This document shows, one piece after another, positions 33,702 through 43,199 of a DNA stretch of 64,000 bases. A model generated the notes under the pieces. The model did no database searches. It was not told the origin of the DNA and saw nothing but the letters and a program-made list of their open reading frames with translations. This DNA comes from Jatrophihabitans_A lederbergiae (lineage in GTDB: Bacteria > Actinomycetota > Actinomycetes > Mycobacteriales > Jatrophihabitantaceae). Both the position numbers and the translations under genes were made by a program. Position 1 is the stretch's first letter. The number at the start of each line of letters is the position of its first letter. The stretch covers positions 1 to 64,000 of the forward strand of contig NZ_JAVREH010000008.1 in the NCBI RefSeq assembly GCF_031845305.1, written 5' to 3'.

Positions 33702-34976
33702 GTGCGTCACCGCGTCACGCTCACCGCGGCAGCCACCGCCCTGCTCGCGGTACTGCTGCTAGCCGTCCCGCTTGCGGTGTTCGCCGCACGCGGCTACGTG
33801 ACCGACGAACGCCTCGAACTCCAGCAAGCGGCCGCCACGGCTGCAGCGTCGGCGCACGGCGACGCTACGCGCGTGCACGCGCTGCGCATCGACCGCAGCG
33901 AGATCATCGCGAGCATCTATGACAGTTCAGGCCACCTCGTCGACGGTCCCGGGCCGCGTGACGGTGATGCGCTCATCCTGGCGGCGATTCGCGGCACGGA
34001 AGCGACGGCCACGACCGGCAACACGATCATCGTCGCAGCACCGGTGTCAGACGGTGATCGAGTGAGCGGCGTCGTCGTCTTGCGCAGCGATCTCTCCGCC
34101 GCCCACCACCGCGCCCTGATCGCCTGCCTTCTCATCGCGGCCATGAGCTCCGCCGCGGTGCTGATCGCCGCAGTAGCCGCCCGACTCGTAGCAAGGCGGC
34201 TGTCGGCCCCGATCGAGCGGTTGCGCGCCGGTGCACGCGCCATGGGCGACGGCGACCTCAACGCCCGAGTCGCGCCGTCGGGCATCACCGAGTTCGACGT
34301 CCTCGCAGCGTCGCTGAACGACGCCGCCGCCCGCATCCAATCCATGATCGGGCGCGAACGAAGCCTGTCCGCCGAGATCTCGCACCAACTGCGGACGCCG
34401 TTGACCGGCCTACGCCTGGAACTCGAGCGGCTGCACACCTCCTACCCGACCGACTCCAGGGTCGAGCAGGCACTGCAATCAGCGGACCGGTTGGCCGACA
34501 CCGTCACCGACATCATCGCACTCGCCCGCGACCTCCCAGACGGCCAGCGCTGCTCAGTCCAGGACCTGCTCGACGGCGTGACTCAGCGCTGGCACGCCCT
34601 GCTCGCCGAAGCGACCCGCCCGCTGCGCGTGACTGCCGCGACCAACGTGCCCAGCGAGATTGCGATCTCAGCGGCAGCCGCGACACAGATTCTCGACATC
34701 CTCATCGACAACGCACGCACGCACGGGCGCGGCGCCGTCACCGTGCACGCCCACGCCCTCGGCACCACCGTCGCCTTCGACGTCAGCGACGAAGGCGACG
34801 GACCAGAGCAGGAAGCACACCAGCTGTTCGCCGACCGCGACAATTCGCGTGTCGGTGGTATTGGCCTGCCGTTCGCCCGCAAACTCGCCGAGGCCGAGCA
34901 AGCCCGCGTCACCCTGACCTCGACCGACCCGCCGATATTCTCTCTGGTTGTCCGCGGCTCACCCGGACAGGATTGA
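33702..34976 (+). CDS. Sensor histidine kinase (orphan, likely partner of the 27914 regulator)
   Basis: 424 residues from GTG 33702, chosen because GGAGG (33692-33696) lies five bases upstream; ATG 33690 overlaps that site. One N-terminal span, an extracytoplasmic sensor (~30-130), a second span, HAMP (RRLSAPIERLRAGARAMGDG), phospho-His in SAEISHQLRTPLTGLRLE, N-box DILIDNARTHG and a short G-box GGIGLPFARK. Divergent from the lipoprotein/ABC operon. Confidence 0.87.
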   Translation: MRHRVTLTAAATALLAVLLLAVPLAVFAARGYVTDERLELQQAAATAAASAHGDATRVHALRIDRSEIIASIYDSSGHLVDGPGPRDGDALILAAIRGTEATATTGNTIIVAAPVSDGDRVSGVVVLRSDLSAAHHRALIACLLIAAMSSAAVLIAAVAARLVARRLSAPIERLRAGARAMGDGDLNARVAPSGITEFDVLAASLNDAAARIQSMIGRERSLSAEISHQLRTPLTGLRLELERLHTSYPTDSRVEQALQSADRLADTVTDIIALARDLPDGQRCSVQDLLDGVTQRWHALLAEATRPLRVTAATNVPSEIAISAAAATQILDILIDNARTHGRGAVTVHAHALGTTVAFDVSDEGDGPEQEAHQLFADRDNSRVGGIGLPFARKLAEAEQARVTLTSTDPPIFSLVVRGSPGQD

Positions 34977-35185
34977 CGAGGTGCGTCGGGATGTCGGTGG
35001 CCTCGACTGACAGATAGTGCTGCTCGGTGGGGGACATCATGCGAAAGCAGCCCAGGAGTGCCGTTCGTCGGGCGTCCGGCAGAGGCCGGCCCCCGAAGGG
35101 TCCTACACCGGCTGTCGGGACAAAAGTGCGGCGACGCTCAGCGCGGCCGCCGAGTGGTGCACGACGTATTCGGGTTACGAGCCGA

Positions 35186-36439
35186 TCATCGCGTGAGCGA
35201 GCCCGTCGACCTCGGCTCCGACCTTGCGAATCGGGCGATGAGCCGGGCGCGGTCGGGGCCTGCGATGTCGAGCGTGCCGCCGTCGGCTTCGGCGAGTGCG
35301 CGTGCCAGGGCGAGTCCAATTCCGCTGCCTGCGCTGTGGTTGCCTGTGACGGATCGGACGAACACGGTGTCTCCCAGTTCGGGCGGGATGCCGCTGCCCG
35401 AGTCCTCCACGCTAAGCCAGACACCTGTCGGATCGGATCCGACGGCGATACTGATGTCGCCGGTGCCGTGGTGCAGGGCGTTCTCCAACAGAGCCGACGT
35501 GATCGCGAGGATGTGCTCACGCCTCCCGTGTGCGACGGCACCGCCGCCCAGTTCGAGGTGCAGGCCTCGGCCTTGTCTTGTCAGTACCCGTTCCCACGCC
35601 AGTGCTTCCTGCCGCACGAGAGCGGCGAGGTCCAGGTCCGTCGGTTCTGCCGAGTCATCGCGGGCGCGGGCCAGGAGCGTGGTGATGACGTCGTTGAGGC
35701 GTTCGAGTTGGCGCTGCGCCTGATCGACCTCCTCACGAACCGACTCACCGGCCTGAAAGGCGATCTCGTCCAAGCGCAGCCCGATTCCTGTCAGCGGGGT
35801 GCGCAGTTGATGCGCGGCATCGGCGGCAAACTCCTTCTGCAACTCGATCAGCGCGCCGATCTGGGCAGCGCTGCGCTCCAGGCTCAACGAGATCGCGTCG
35901 ATCTCCGCGACCCCACTGATCACCGGAGTGAGCGCGAAGTCGCCACGACCAAGTCGGTGTGCCCGCTCTGCCAGTCGAGCCAGCGGCGCGGCAAGCGTCC
36001 TGGCCTGACGAAATGCCAGCGCGACTGCAGCCGCGGTCGACAGCACAGCGAGCCCCGCGACGAGCAGGGTGACGTTACGGGCCTGGTCGGCGGTCACTGA
36101 CTGCGGCTCCTGGACGGTGACGGTCGCCGCGGCGCCGCTCATCGTGACGCCGACGAGGTCGCCACGGATCGGCGCGCCGGCCGTGACCTGCGTCCCGTTC
36201 GCAGTTGTCACGATGACCCGGTCAGAAGCCGCGATCTTGGCCAGACGTTGCGAGGTCAGCGGTTGGCCGCGATCGAGGGTGTCTTCGACGCTGGCCGCGA
36301 CGGTGGCTGCCTTCGCCTGGAGCCGATCCCTCGCCGACGACAACACCTCGTTGCGGGCCAGGATCGCAAGCGGTACTCCGAGGGTGAGGATCGCCAGCAG
36401 CGCGATCGCGAGGGTGCTGACCAACAAGCGGCGCCTCAC
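35186..36439 (-). CDS. Sensor histidine kinase of a two-component system
   Basis: 417 residues from GTG 36439, overlapping the regulator stop by 4 bp. Membrane span, periplasmic loop (~30-120), second span, HAMP region, phospho-His in FAADAAHQLRTPLTGIGLR, N-box SALLENALHHG, and G1/G2 boxes DSGSGIPP and GSGIGLALAR, so all catalytic boxes are present. It pairs with the response regulator at 36436. Confidence 0.9.
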   Translation of the reverse strand: MRRRLLVSTLAIALLAILTLGVPLAILARNEVLSSARDRLQAKAATVAASVEDTLDRGQPLTSQRLAKIAASDRVIVTTANGTQVTAGAPIRGDLVGVTMSGAAATVTVQEPQSVTADQARNVTLLVAGLAVLSTAAAVALAFRQARTLAAPLARLAERAHRLGRGDFALTPVISGVAEIDAISLSLERSAAQIGALIELQKEFAADAAHQLRTPLTGIGLRLDEIAFQAGESVREEVDQAQRQLERLNDVITTLLARARDDSAEPTDLDLAALVRQEALAWERVLTRQGRGLHLELGGGAVAHGRREHILAITSALLENALHHGTGDISIAVGSDPTGVWLSVEDSGSGIPPELGDTVFVRSVTGNHSAGSGIGLALARALAEADGGTLDIAGPDRARLIARFARSEPRSTGSLTR

Positions 36440-37101
36440 GAGCCAGGATCTACCATTCGGAATCCGTGGCCGCGGACGGTGACGATCCGGTCGGCTCCGA
36501 TCTTGCTACGGAGCATCGAAATGTGCTGGTCCAGTGTTCGGCCCGAACGATGCCAACTGAGCTGCCAGATGTCGCGAAGCAGGACCTCGCGAGTTACCAC
36601 CGTGCCTGCCTCGGCCAGCAACGCCGTCAGCAGATCGAACTCCTTCGGTGACATCGACAGTTCCTCGTCCCCGAGGTAGGCCTGTCGCGAGCTGGTGTCG
36701 ACCCGGATACCGGCAAACGCGAGCTCGGGCGGTGCGGACCGTCGCACTGCCGCTCGAATCCGCGCGAGCAACTCGGCGAGGCGAAATGGCTTGGCGACGT
36801 AGTCGTCTGCTCCCGCATCGAGCCCGTCGACCGTGTGTACTTCCTCGGCCAGCGCCGTCAACAGCAGAATTTGCAGCCGAGGTCGGGCGGCGCGAAGCCG
36901 ACGACAGACCTCGAGTCCGCCCATCAACGGCAGTCCGACATCGAGGATCACCAGCGCCACGCCTGGTTCGAGGGCGGCCTTCAGGCCGGATGGCCCGTCG
37001 ACCGTGACGGTGATGTCGAAGCCCTCACGCCGCAGGCCTCTGGTCAGCGGCTCGCTGATGGCATCGTCGTCCTCGACCAGCACGATCTGAGGGGCGCCCA
37101 C
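36436..37101 (-). CDS. OmpR-family response regulator of the two-component system
   Basis: 221 residues from GTG 37101. Upstream sequence in frame is not conserved-looking, and this length is typical. Asp in VILDVGLPLMGG, Thr/Ala switch in LLLTALAEE, Lys in DDYVAKPFRLAEL; winged helix ending IVTVRGHGFRMVDPGS. Transcribed with the kinase gene and divergent from the DUF347 membrane protein, which is the most obvious target. Confidence 0.9.
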   Translation of the reverse strand: MGAPQIVLVEDDDAISEPLTRGLRREGFDITVTVDGPSGLKAALEPGVALVILDVGLPLMGGLEVCRRLRAARPRLQILLLTALAEEVHTVDGLDAGADDYVAKPFRLAELLARIRAAVRRSAPPELAFAGIRVDTSSRQAYLGDEELSMSPKEFDLLTALLAEAGTVVTREVLLRDIWQLSWHRSGRTLDQHISMLRSKIGADRIVTVRGHGFRMVDPGS

Positions 37102-37191
37102 GCGATGACAGTCGCAGGCGCTTACCGACGCGGTCAAACCTGCACGCTTTGTAGACCCAACATAGACACTGCACCAGAGATCGTTGCCGAC

Positions 37192-37989
37192 ATGACCACT
37201 CACACGAGCGACACCCGGTCCTTGGCGCGCACCTTGGCGAACAAGGTCCCCGAAGTCACCGTCTTCTTCTGGATCATCAAGATCCTTGCGACCACGGTCG
37301 GGGAGACAGCCGCCGATCAACTCGCCACGCACGCCGGGCTGTCGCTCACCCAGCTCACGGTCGTCTTCGGCGCGCTGTTCGCTGTCGTGCTCGCCATCCA
37401 ACTGCGGGCCAACCGATACATCCCCTGGGTGTATTGGCTGTCGATCGTGCTGATCAGCGTCGTCGGCACCCTCGTGACGGACAACCTCACCGATCACTTC
37501 CAGATCAGCCTCATCACGTCGACAACGATCTTCTCGATCGCACTCGTTCTCTGCTTCGCCGCCTGGTACGCCTCCGAACGAACCCTGTCGATCCACACCA
37601 TCGTCACCCGACGACGCGAGGCCTTCTACTGGCTCACGGTGCTCGTCACCTTCTCCCTCGGCACTGCAGCCGGAGACCTCATCGCCGAGAAGCTCGCACT
37701 GGGCTTCTGGAAGTCCGCCCTGATGTTCGCGCTCGTCATCGCGGCAGTGTTCCTTGCCCACAAGCGCCTCGGCCTCGGCCCGATCGTCGCATTCTGGATC
37801 GCCTACGTGCTCACCCGTCCCTTGGGCGCCTCGCTGGGCGACTACCTAGCCCAAGCCAAGGTCGACGGCGGGCTCGGGCTCGGCACAACTGTCACCAGCC
37901 TGATCTTCCTCGGCGCCATCACGGCAGTCGTGACCTACCTGAGCATCAGCAAGGTCGATCGCACGGCAAGCACGGCCGCGGCGAGCTGA
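37192..37989 (+). CDS. DUF347/COG4705-type membrane protein
   Basis: 265 residues, ATG 37192. It is built of DUF347 repeats: KVPEVTVFFWIIKILATTVG near residue 19, REAFYWLTVLVTFSLGTAAG, and GPIVAFWIAYVLTRPLGASL, each a pair of membrane spans with a conserved G-E/D-x-x-A/G-D turn. Function unknown. Members are often beside two-component systems, as here, where the 91-bp divergent promoter is shared with the response regulator gene. Confidence 0.85.
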   Translation: MTTHTSDTRSLARTLANKVPEVTVFFWIIKILATTVGETAADQLATHAGLSLTQLTVVFGALFAVVLAIQLRANRYIPWVYWLSIVLISVVGTLVTDNLTDHFQISLITSTTIFSIALVLCFAAWYASERTLSIHTIVTRRREAFYWLTVLVTFSLGTAAGDLIAEKLALGFWKSALMFALVIAAVFLAHKRLGLGPIVAFWIAYVLTRPLGASLGDYLAQAKVDGGLGLGTTVTSLIFLGAITAVVTYLSISKVDRTASTAAAS

Positions 37990-38016
37990 ATCAACGACGC
38001 ACACCCGTCCCCAGAC

Positions 38017-38054
38017 GCGCACGCCGCCCTCTCAACCGAGACGGCGGCGTGCGC
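38017..38054 (+). terminator. Strong hairpin after the DUF347 gene
   Basis: GCGCACGCCGCC (38017-38028) and GGCGGCGTGCGC (38043-38054) are perfect 12-bp arms around a 14-base loop, 28 bp after the stop. No long T-run follows, as is common in high-GC genomes. Confidence 0.75.
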
Positions 38055-38228
38055 ACATCCTGATCCGTCGCCGGCCGCTGTCCCGACTGCAAAACCGGTT
38101 CCGATAGGTACCTCGCCTTCCGGCAGCGGAACGCTGCGTCCTGTGGCGCGGCCCTCGAGATCCGGATAAGCCTAAAGGCGGTCCGCGCAGACGAGGATCA
38201 CCGCGACGCGACACTGCGCGAGCAAAAA

Positions 38229-38541
38229 TTAGGTCGGCGACGATATGACCGTGAAGTCAGCGTGCTGGTCCATCAGCGCTGACGCGACCGTGCCCGAGAT
38301 GGCGGACGCCGTCACGGCAACCCGGGGGCCAGATGCTGTCCAGCTCGACCAACACCTCGACGGGGAGATCCCACACATGGGTGATCGTGATCGGCCGACC
38401 GCGCAATCGAGCCTCCGCTTCAGCGAAGCGCAAGGCGCCATCCGCCAGGTTCGATCGTCCCTGGCCCCACGACAATGCTGCCCACGGCGACTCCTCGGGT
38501 TGACCGCACCTTACGCCGAGAGGATGCGTCCGGCACCCCAT
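38229..38541 (-). pseudogene. Universal-stress-protein (UspA) fragment, frameshifted
   Basis: A minus-strand frame reads ALRFAEAEARLRGRPITITH and VWDLPVEVL, the characteristic beta1-alpha1-beta2 region of UspA. After IWPPG the plausible continuation VAVTASAISGTVASALMDQH is in another frame and ends at 38229. The N-terminal ATP-binding loop and the second half are missing. Decayed copy. Confidence 0.5.
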
Positions 38542-38563
38542 TACGTGCTCGCATTAGCCTAAC

Positions 38564-39201
38564 GGCCATGAGTTCCCATGCCGATGTCTTCGCATGCTTC
38601 GACGACGAGTGGCCCGGAGTTGCAGAGCACGGCTTCGAAGGCACCAAGGGGTGGGTACCGCTGGGAAGGGTGCCGGACGGGGCAGGGGTGGAACGCCCGT
38701 TCTGGACTCAGTAAACCTCCAGCAAAAGGGCGGTGGCCGAGCCCGGTGGAAGGCCCGTGTCGACTTCTACGCAGACGTGCTCCTGGGAAGCCCGGCGTAC
38801 GGGCGCCTCAACGAGAACAACGCGGCTGACGTAGCGCCGTTCTGGTTAGGCCTGCACCCGTTCGCTGGCACCGCTCGATTGTTCGTCTCTAGTGCCCAGG
38901 TACGAAGGGGCCAACCTCTCGCACCGCTTCACGAGGCACCCTGGTTTGCAGGCGTTGCCGAACTCGACCCTTCTCGGCTTCCGGCTGCGCCTGGCCGATG
39001 ATGGCACATATTTCGAGACTGCCAGAGCCTGACGCTGCCAATCGCAGCAGCGTGTGATCGAAACCTGGTCACTTCCCGAACGCTCGGGATAGCGAGTTGC
39101 GCACCCCGAACCGTGTGATCGGCCTGCACGAGTTTGAGACACTCCCCCCCTTTGCTCGGCGAGAAACGATGCAGCCCCGGCGCCGACTTGCGCGTGATCC
39201 A
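38564..39201. other. Gap without a convincing gene
   Basis: A short plus-strand frame from ATG 38568 (48 codons, MSSHADVFACFDDEWPGVAE...) and an overlapping frame that reads WKARVDFYADVLLGSPAYGR look mildly protein-like but match nothing I know. They may be pieces of one degraded gene. The 39001-39201 part shows no structure beyond short inverted repeats. Confidence 0.4.
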
Positions 39202-40267
39202 ACGAGTCAAGATGCTTGATTAAGGCGACCCAAGCTGACGCCTACTACGCCGGCTGGGTCACCGTCGACGGCCAACTACTCCCCGGCCGGCATGAGGCGA
39301 TCATCAGCCAAGCGCTGTTCGACCGGGTCCAGGTTGTGCTCAACGTCCGCTCGGCCCGCGGGCAACGTGACCGGGTGCTCAGCCACTACCTCAAAGGCGC
39401 GCTGTACTGCGACCGCTGCCACACCACCGCTAAACGCACCAGCCGGCTGATCTACACCGAAGCCACCGGCAACGGCGGGCGCTACGGCTACTACGTCTGC
39501 CGCTCCCGGCAAGAAGGCCTGTGCGACCTGCCGCACCTACCCGTCGCCCAGGTCGAGAACGCCATCACCGCCCACTACACCCTGCTGCCCGTGCCCGAGG
39601 ACTTCGCCGACGCCGTCCGCGCCGAACTGGAAACCACCATGGCCGACCAGCAACGGCTCACCCGCGAACTGCACACCACCCTCACCAAGCAACTCACCAA
39701 GCTGGAAGCCCGCGAGGAACGCCTCATCGACCTCGCCGCCGACGGCGTACTCACCCGAGCCAAAATCCACCAGCGCTCCAACGCCATCCAGCTCGAACGG
39801 GCCCGCATCCAAGCCAACTCGCCGACACCGGCGACCAACTCGCCCTCGGCGCCCAGCGGCTACGTGAGTCACTCGATCTCGTCGCCGACCCGGCCCGGCT
39901 CTACCGCCACGCCCACGACGACACCCGCCGCCAGCTCAACCAGACCTTCTACCAACGGTTCTACCTCAACGACGACAACCACGTCGCCGTCACCGACGAC
40001 GTCCTCAACCCGCCCTTCGACGAAATCCAAGACGCCTCATGGGTCTACCAGCGGCAGAAGTCTCTGGCCCTCGCCCAGCGCCACCGCCCGGACAGCTCAC
40101 CGGCTCGCCAAACCCGGACCACCAACAAAAACAGGCCCGGTCATACGACCGGACCCCTTCAAGGCGACCAAACACCCGTACTCGCTGACATTTTTCAGGT
40201 CAATGGTTCGAGTAAGCGTGTCATGGTGGGGCGGGTGGGGCTCGAACCCACGACCCAGGGATTATGA
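39202..40267 (+). pseudogene. Large serine recombinase (integrase), C-terminal part, frameshifted
   Basis: Starts inside the recombinase domain (DAYYAGWVTVDGQLLPGRHE, IISQALFDRVQVVL), followed by the zinc-ribbon (GALYCDRCHTTAKR ... YYVCRSRQEGLCDLP) and a long coiled coil (LTRELHTTLTKQLTKLEARE). At ~39815 the frame shifts and continues RARIQAQLADTGDQLALGAQ-like to LYRHAHDDTRRQLNQTFYQR. The catalytic N-terminal domain is missing. Both frames run into the tRNA gene on the other strand and end in meaningless tRNA-encoded peptides. A dead integrase beside its likely attachment site. Confidence 0.82.
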
Positions 40268-40300
40268 GTCCCCTGCTCTAACCAGCTGAGCTACCGCCCC
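40224..40300 (-). tRNA. tRNA with CAT anticodon (tRNA-Met, or tRNA-Ile2)
   Basis: Reading the minus strand from 40300: acceptor GGGGCGG, D-arm AGCTCAGCTGGTTAGAGC, anticodon loop with CTCATAA, T-arm CGTGGGTTCGAGCCCCAC and acceptor CCGCCCC, then A and an encoded CCA (40226-40224). All arms pair. CAT can be elongator Met or lysidine-modified Ile; the sequence alone does not decide between them. Confidence 0.93.
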
Positions 40301-40526
40301 CAACCACAGCGGACCGCAACCGCCGGCCCGAGCGCTCACCCAGCCAGAGCCGCACGGATCCGGGCACGAGCGCCGTGAAGAGATTAGCCGAGTCAGGCCA
40401 GCGGGCGTACATCAGCGGCGTTGAACGGGTCCGCTCCGGCGGGATGGTCAACGTGGACGTCCCCGGCTGATCGATCAAGCGGCAACCGATGACGTCGCGC
40501 TTTGGCACACCAGCAAGGATGGACCC

Positions 40527-40832
40527 ATGGACATGACCGGATGGATCAGTGGACAGGTGTTCTTTCAGACCGTCGACCAAGCCGAGGTGGAGCAGATCAA
40601 TGCTTTTCTCGGCGCCCGCGGGATCGCCTCACAGATCCTGACACAGAGCGAGCACATGATGCTGGACCCGGCCGACCCCTCCGTGGGTGTGACCAGCGAG
40701 CGCTTCAGCATCGCCGTCCAGCTGGCCGGCTTTCCACAGGTCATCGGCCCCGTGCTGAACGAGCTCGTTCAGCGAGCGCACGGCGGGGGCTGGGCCGCCG
40801 AGGATCCGGGCAACCCCACGACCACGATCTGA
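40527..40832 (+). CDS. Small hypothetical protein
   Basis: 101 residues from ATG 40527 with AAGGATGG upstream. No membrane span or known motif. The pattern GQVFFQTVDQAEVEQINAFL and SERFSIAVQLAGFPQVIG suggests a compact alpha/beta fold. Codon use fits a real gene. Stands alone on the plus strand between the tRNA and rtcB. Confidence 0.55.
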   Translation: MDMTGWISGQVFFQTVDQAEVEQINAFLGARGIASQILTQSEHMMLDPADPSVGVTSERFSIAVQLAGFPQVIGPVLNELVQRAHGGGWAAEDPGNPTTTI

Positions 40833-40968
40833 ATCCGGCTTTCCCCTGCTGTCGGCGGCCGCAAACTGACGGAACTGGTGTACCTGTCCCCGCAGTGCGG
40901 CTTCGTCCACGGCTGCGCTGTCAAGGGTCGGAACGGACTTTCGTCCAATAACCGCCGTGCTCGCGGAG

Positions 40969-42126
40969 TCAGTCGCCTTTGACGTTGACGATCTGACGCA
41001 GCCGGTGCCGTACCTCGACCAGGTCTGCGGCGTCACGCATCACCACGTCGATGTCCTTGTAGGCGTCGGGATGCTCATCGAGAAAGGCGTTGGAATGCCC
41101 CCAGGCGATGCCCGTCATTCGGCTGTCGAGATCGGCGCGGGTGAAGCGCTTCTTCGCCGCAGCGCGTGAGAAGTTTCGTCCGGCGCCGTGCGGCGACGAG
41201 CACAGGCTCAGCTCGTTGCCCTTGCCCGCGACCACGTAGGACGCGGTGCCCATGCTTCCCGGAATAAGCCCGAGCTGCCCGGTGCGGGCCGAGATGGCGC
41301 CCTTGCGTGACACCCACACCTGCTTGCCGAAATGCGTTTCGGACTCGGTGTAGTTGTGGTGGCAGTTGACCGACTCGGTCCACTCGACCGGCCCGTGCCA
41401 GCTCTCGAAGGCGGCCACCACCCGGGCCATCATCTCTTCACGGTTGAGGTAGGCGAAGCGCTGCGCCCAGCGCAACGCTTCCAGGTAGGCCCAGAATTGC
41501 GGCTCATCCTCGACGAGGTACGCCAGATCCTGGTCCGGCAGTTCGACCCGCCTGCGCTCGCACTGCACCTGGGCCGCCCTGATGTGTGTGGTCGCCAGCT
41601 TGTTGCCGACACCGCGGGAACCCGAATGCAGGAACAGCCACACCCGGTCGTCCTCGTCCAGACTCACCTCGATGAAGTGGTTGCCAGAGCCGAGGCTGCC
41701 CAACTGCAGTCGCCAGTTCGGCGCAACCGCGTCCGCCTGTCGGCTACCCTCCAGCGCTTCCAGTTCGGCGACGCGTTCCAGCGCGGTGGAACGGATTCTG
41801 GTGTTCTGCCTGCCCGCGCTCAACGGAATCACCGCGCTGATCGCTGAGTGCAGCTTCGCCGGCGCGCGCTTCAGCTCCGCTCCGTGGTACTGCGTGCGGA
41901 CGGCCATCATGCCGCAGCCAATATCCACTCCGACGGCCGCCGGCATGATCGCTGCGAGGGTGGGAATGACCGACCCGACGGTGGACCCCTTGCCCAGGTG
42001 AGCGTCGGGCATCAGCGCCAGATGGGGATAGATGAACGACATCCCACTGGTACGGACTGCCTGTTCCCTGGTGGACTCCTCGAGGATCGATGCCCAGCTC
42101 AGCAGCCGGTCGTTTAGTCGTTGCAT
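40969..42126 (-). CDS. rtcB: RtcB-family RNA-splicing ligase
   Basis: 385 residues from ATG 42126 (ATG 42132 also possible; further upstream is not conserved). RtcB landmarks: MPDAHLGKGSTVGSVIPTLA, VGVDIGCGMMAVRT (metal-binding Asp/Cys), GSLGSGNHFIEV, HSGSRGVGN, NCHHNYTE, RKGAI...PGSMG, and the guanylylated His region LCSSPHGAGR. The enzyme joins 2',3'-cyclic phosphate and 5'-OH RNA ends using GTP and Mn2+. No archease or RtcA gene is adjacent. The C-terminal VEVRHRLRQIVNVKGD is the normal end. Confidence 0.93.
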   Translation of the reverse strand: MQRLNDRLLSWASILEESTREQAVRTSGMSFIYPHLALMPDAHLGKGSTVGSVIPTLAAIMPAAVGVDIGCGMMAVRTQYHGAELKRAPAKLHSAISAVIPLSAGRQNTRIRSTALERVAELEALEGSRQADAVAPNWRLQLGSLGSGNHFIEVSLDEDDRVWLFLHSGSRGVGNKLATTHIRAAQVQCERRRVELPDQDLAYLVEDEPQFWAYLEALRWAQRFAYLNREEMMARVVAAFESWHGPVEWTESVNCHHNYTESETHFGKQVWVSRKGAISARTGQLGLIPGSMGTASYVVAGKGNELSLCSSPHGAGRNFSRAAAKKRFTRADLDSRMTGIAWGHSNAFLDEHPDAYKDIDVVMRDAADLVEVRHRLRQIVNVKGD

Positions 42127-42202
42127 GGCCATCGCCACTGCTACCTTGGCCCAGCGCGTCTGCCAGTGCGTTGGCCTCATCCTTCGAGCGCCGGAAACCA
42201 CG

Positions 42203-42982
42203 CTAGCGGACGAAGGGCAGCTCTCCGGTTTCGGCGACGTCACGCGCGATCACGGCCAGCTTGCGGTGGGTGTGCTGGCTGGCGACCCGGAGCGCGTCGA
42301 ACGCCTGCTCCTTGGTGATCTTGTGCAGAGCCATGATGATGCCCATCGCGACTCCGATGTCTCGATTGGTGTCCAGGGCCAACCGCAGATTCTCGTTCTG
42401 GTCGTGTTCGGCGGCCCGGGCCAGCGCGATGGCACAGTGCGTCGCCAGCTCGTCGAGCGCTGTCAGGGGCAGCGACGCGAACGCGGCTGGTTCGCGCGAA
42501 TAGAGGTTGAGGGCGCCGATCGTGTCCTCGTCTTCGATATACAACCGGTGCGACATCATGCTCGTGACCTTGGTCGTCTCAGCCGCACGGCCGCCGAAGT
42601 TCGGCCAACGCGCGTCCGTCGCGAGATCATCGGAGCGAAAGACGTGATGGTCATCGATCGCCTGGAGGCAGGGGCCCTCGTGCGTCTCGTACTGGATCGA
42701 GTCGACGAGGAGCGGCAACTGTCCGGTGGCGGCGATCGTCTGATAGCCCTGCTTGCCGCGCTTGACCGTTATGGCCGCGTGCTCGGCCCCCTCGATGTTC
42801 GCGGCCGCGTAATCGACCACGGCCTGCAGCGTGTCCGCCAGCGTGGGCAGCTTGGCGAGGCCGCGCGCCAAGGTGGCAAAGTCACTCAGGCGTTCGGTGG
42901 CCGGGGGTACCTCTCCGGTCGCACCGCCGCCCGAGGCGCCGAAGGTAGAAAGAAGATCATTAGGTAACTTATCATTCAACAT
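42203..42982 (-). CDS. GAF-ANTAR transcription antiterminator-type regulator
   Basis: 259 residues from ATG 42982. GAF domain at ~45-185 (VVDYAAANIEGAEHAAITVK ... DTIGALNLYSREPAAF) and a C-terminal ANTAR RNA-binding domain (NRDIGVAMGIIMALHKITKE ... FDALRVASQHTHRKLAVIA). Such proteins bind paired hairpins in leaders and prevent termination, often in stress response. Cognate RNA targets are not evident in this window. It is followed on the same strand by rtcB (76-bp gap). Confidence 0.87.
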   Translation of the reverse strand: MLNDKLPNDLLSTFGASGGGATGEVPPATERLSDFATLARGLAKLPTLADTLQAVVDYAAANIEGAEHAAITVKRGKQGYQTIAATGQLPLLVDSIQYETHEGPCLQAIDDHHVFRSDDLATDARWPNFGGRAAETTKVTSMMSHRLYIEDEDTIGALNLYSREPAAFASLPLTALDELATHCAIALARAAEHDQNENLRLALDTNRDIGVAMGIIMALHKITKEQAFDALRVASQHTHRKLAVIARDVAETGELPFVR

Positions 42983-43146
42983 CGCCAGGCTCCGAAGTTC
43001 AGCGAGCAGGGGAAGACCTCGCAGAACCCAGCTGCCGGAGCCCATGCCGGGCAAGCATACCCCTGGCATGACCCGCGCGTCGCGGGTTATGCCAGCCCCT
43101 CGCGACACCCAGTGGTTCGGAGCGTTCAGGTGTGTAGGAAACGACG

Positions 43147-43168
43147 AAGGCCCCAATTCCGGGGCCTT
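43147..43168 (-). terminator. Terminator hairpin next to the tRNA-Asn remnant
   Basis: AAGGCCCC (43147-43154) and GGGGCCTT (43161-43168) are perfect 8-bp arms around AATTCC. It follows the tRNA-Asn 3' remnant in its direction of transcription, as expected for the terminator of the original tRNA gene. Confidence 0.7.
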
Positions 43169-43170
43169 CA

Positions 43171-43199
43171 GCTCCCCCGACTGGACTCGAACCAGTAAC
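43171..43199 (-). repeat. tRNA-Asn 3' end remnant, probable attachment-site core
   Basis: On the minus strand, GTTACTGGTTCGAGTCCAGT then CGGGGGAGC is the variable loop, T-arm and 3' acceptor strand of an actinobacterial tRNA-Asn. No 5' half precedes it. Such 3' fragments are left when an element integrates into a tRNA gene and duplicates its 3' end. The following 43200-43256 is not tRNA-like. Confidence 0.75.

Noticed and set aside
39216..40289. Peptide ends such as GWGSNPRPRDYESPALTS or SPDWTRTSNFELIS as protein domains.
   Set aside because: They are antisense readings of the tRNA gene at 40224-40300 and of the tRNA-Asn remnant at 43171-43199, a well-known artefact.
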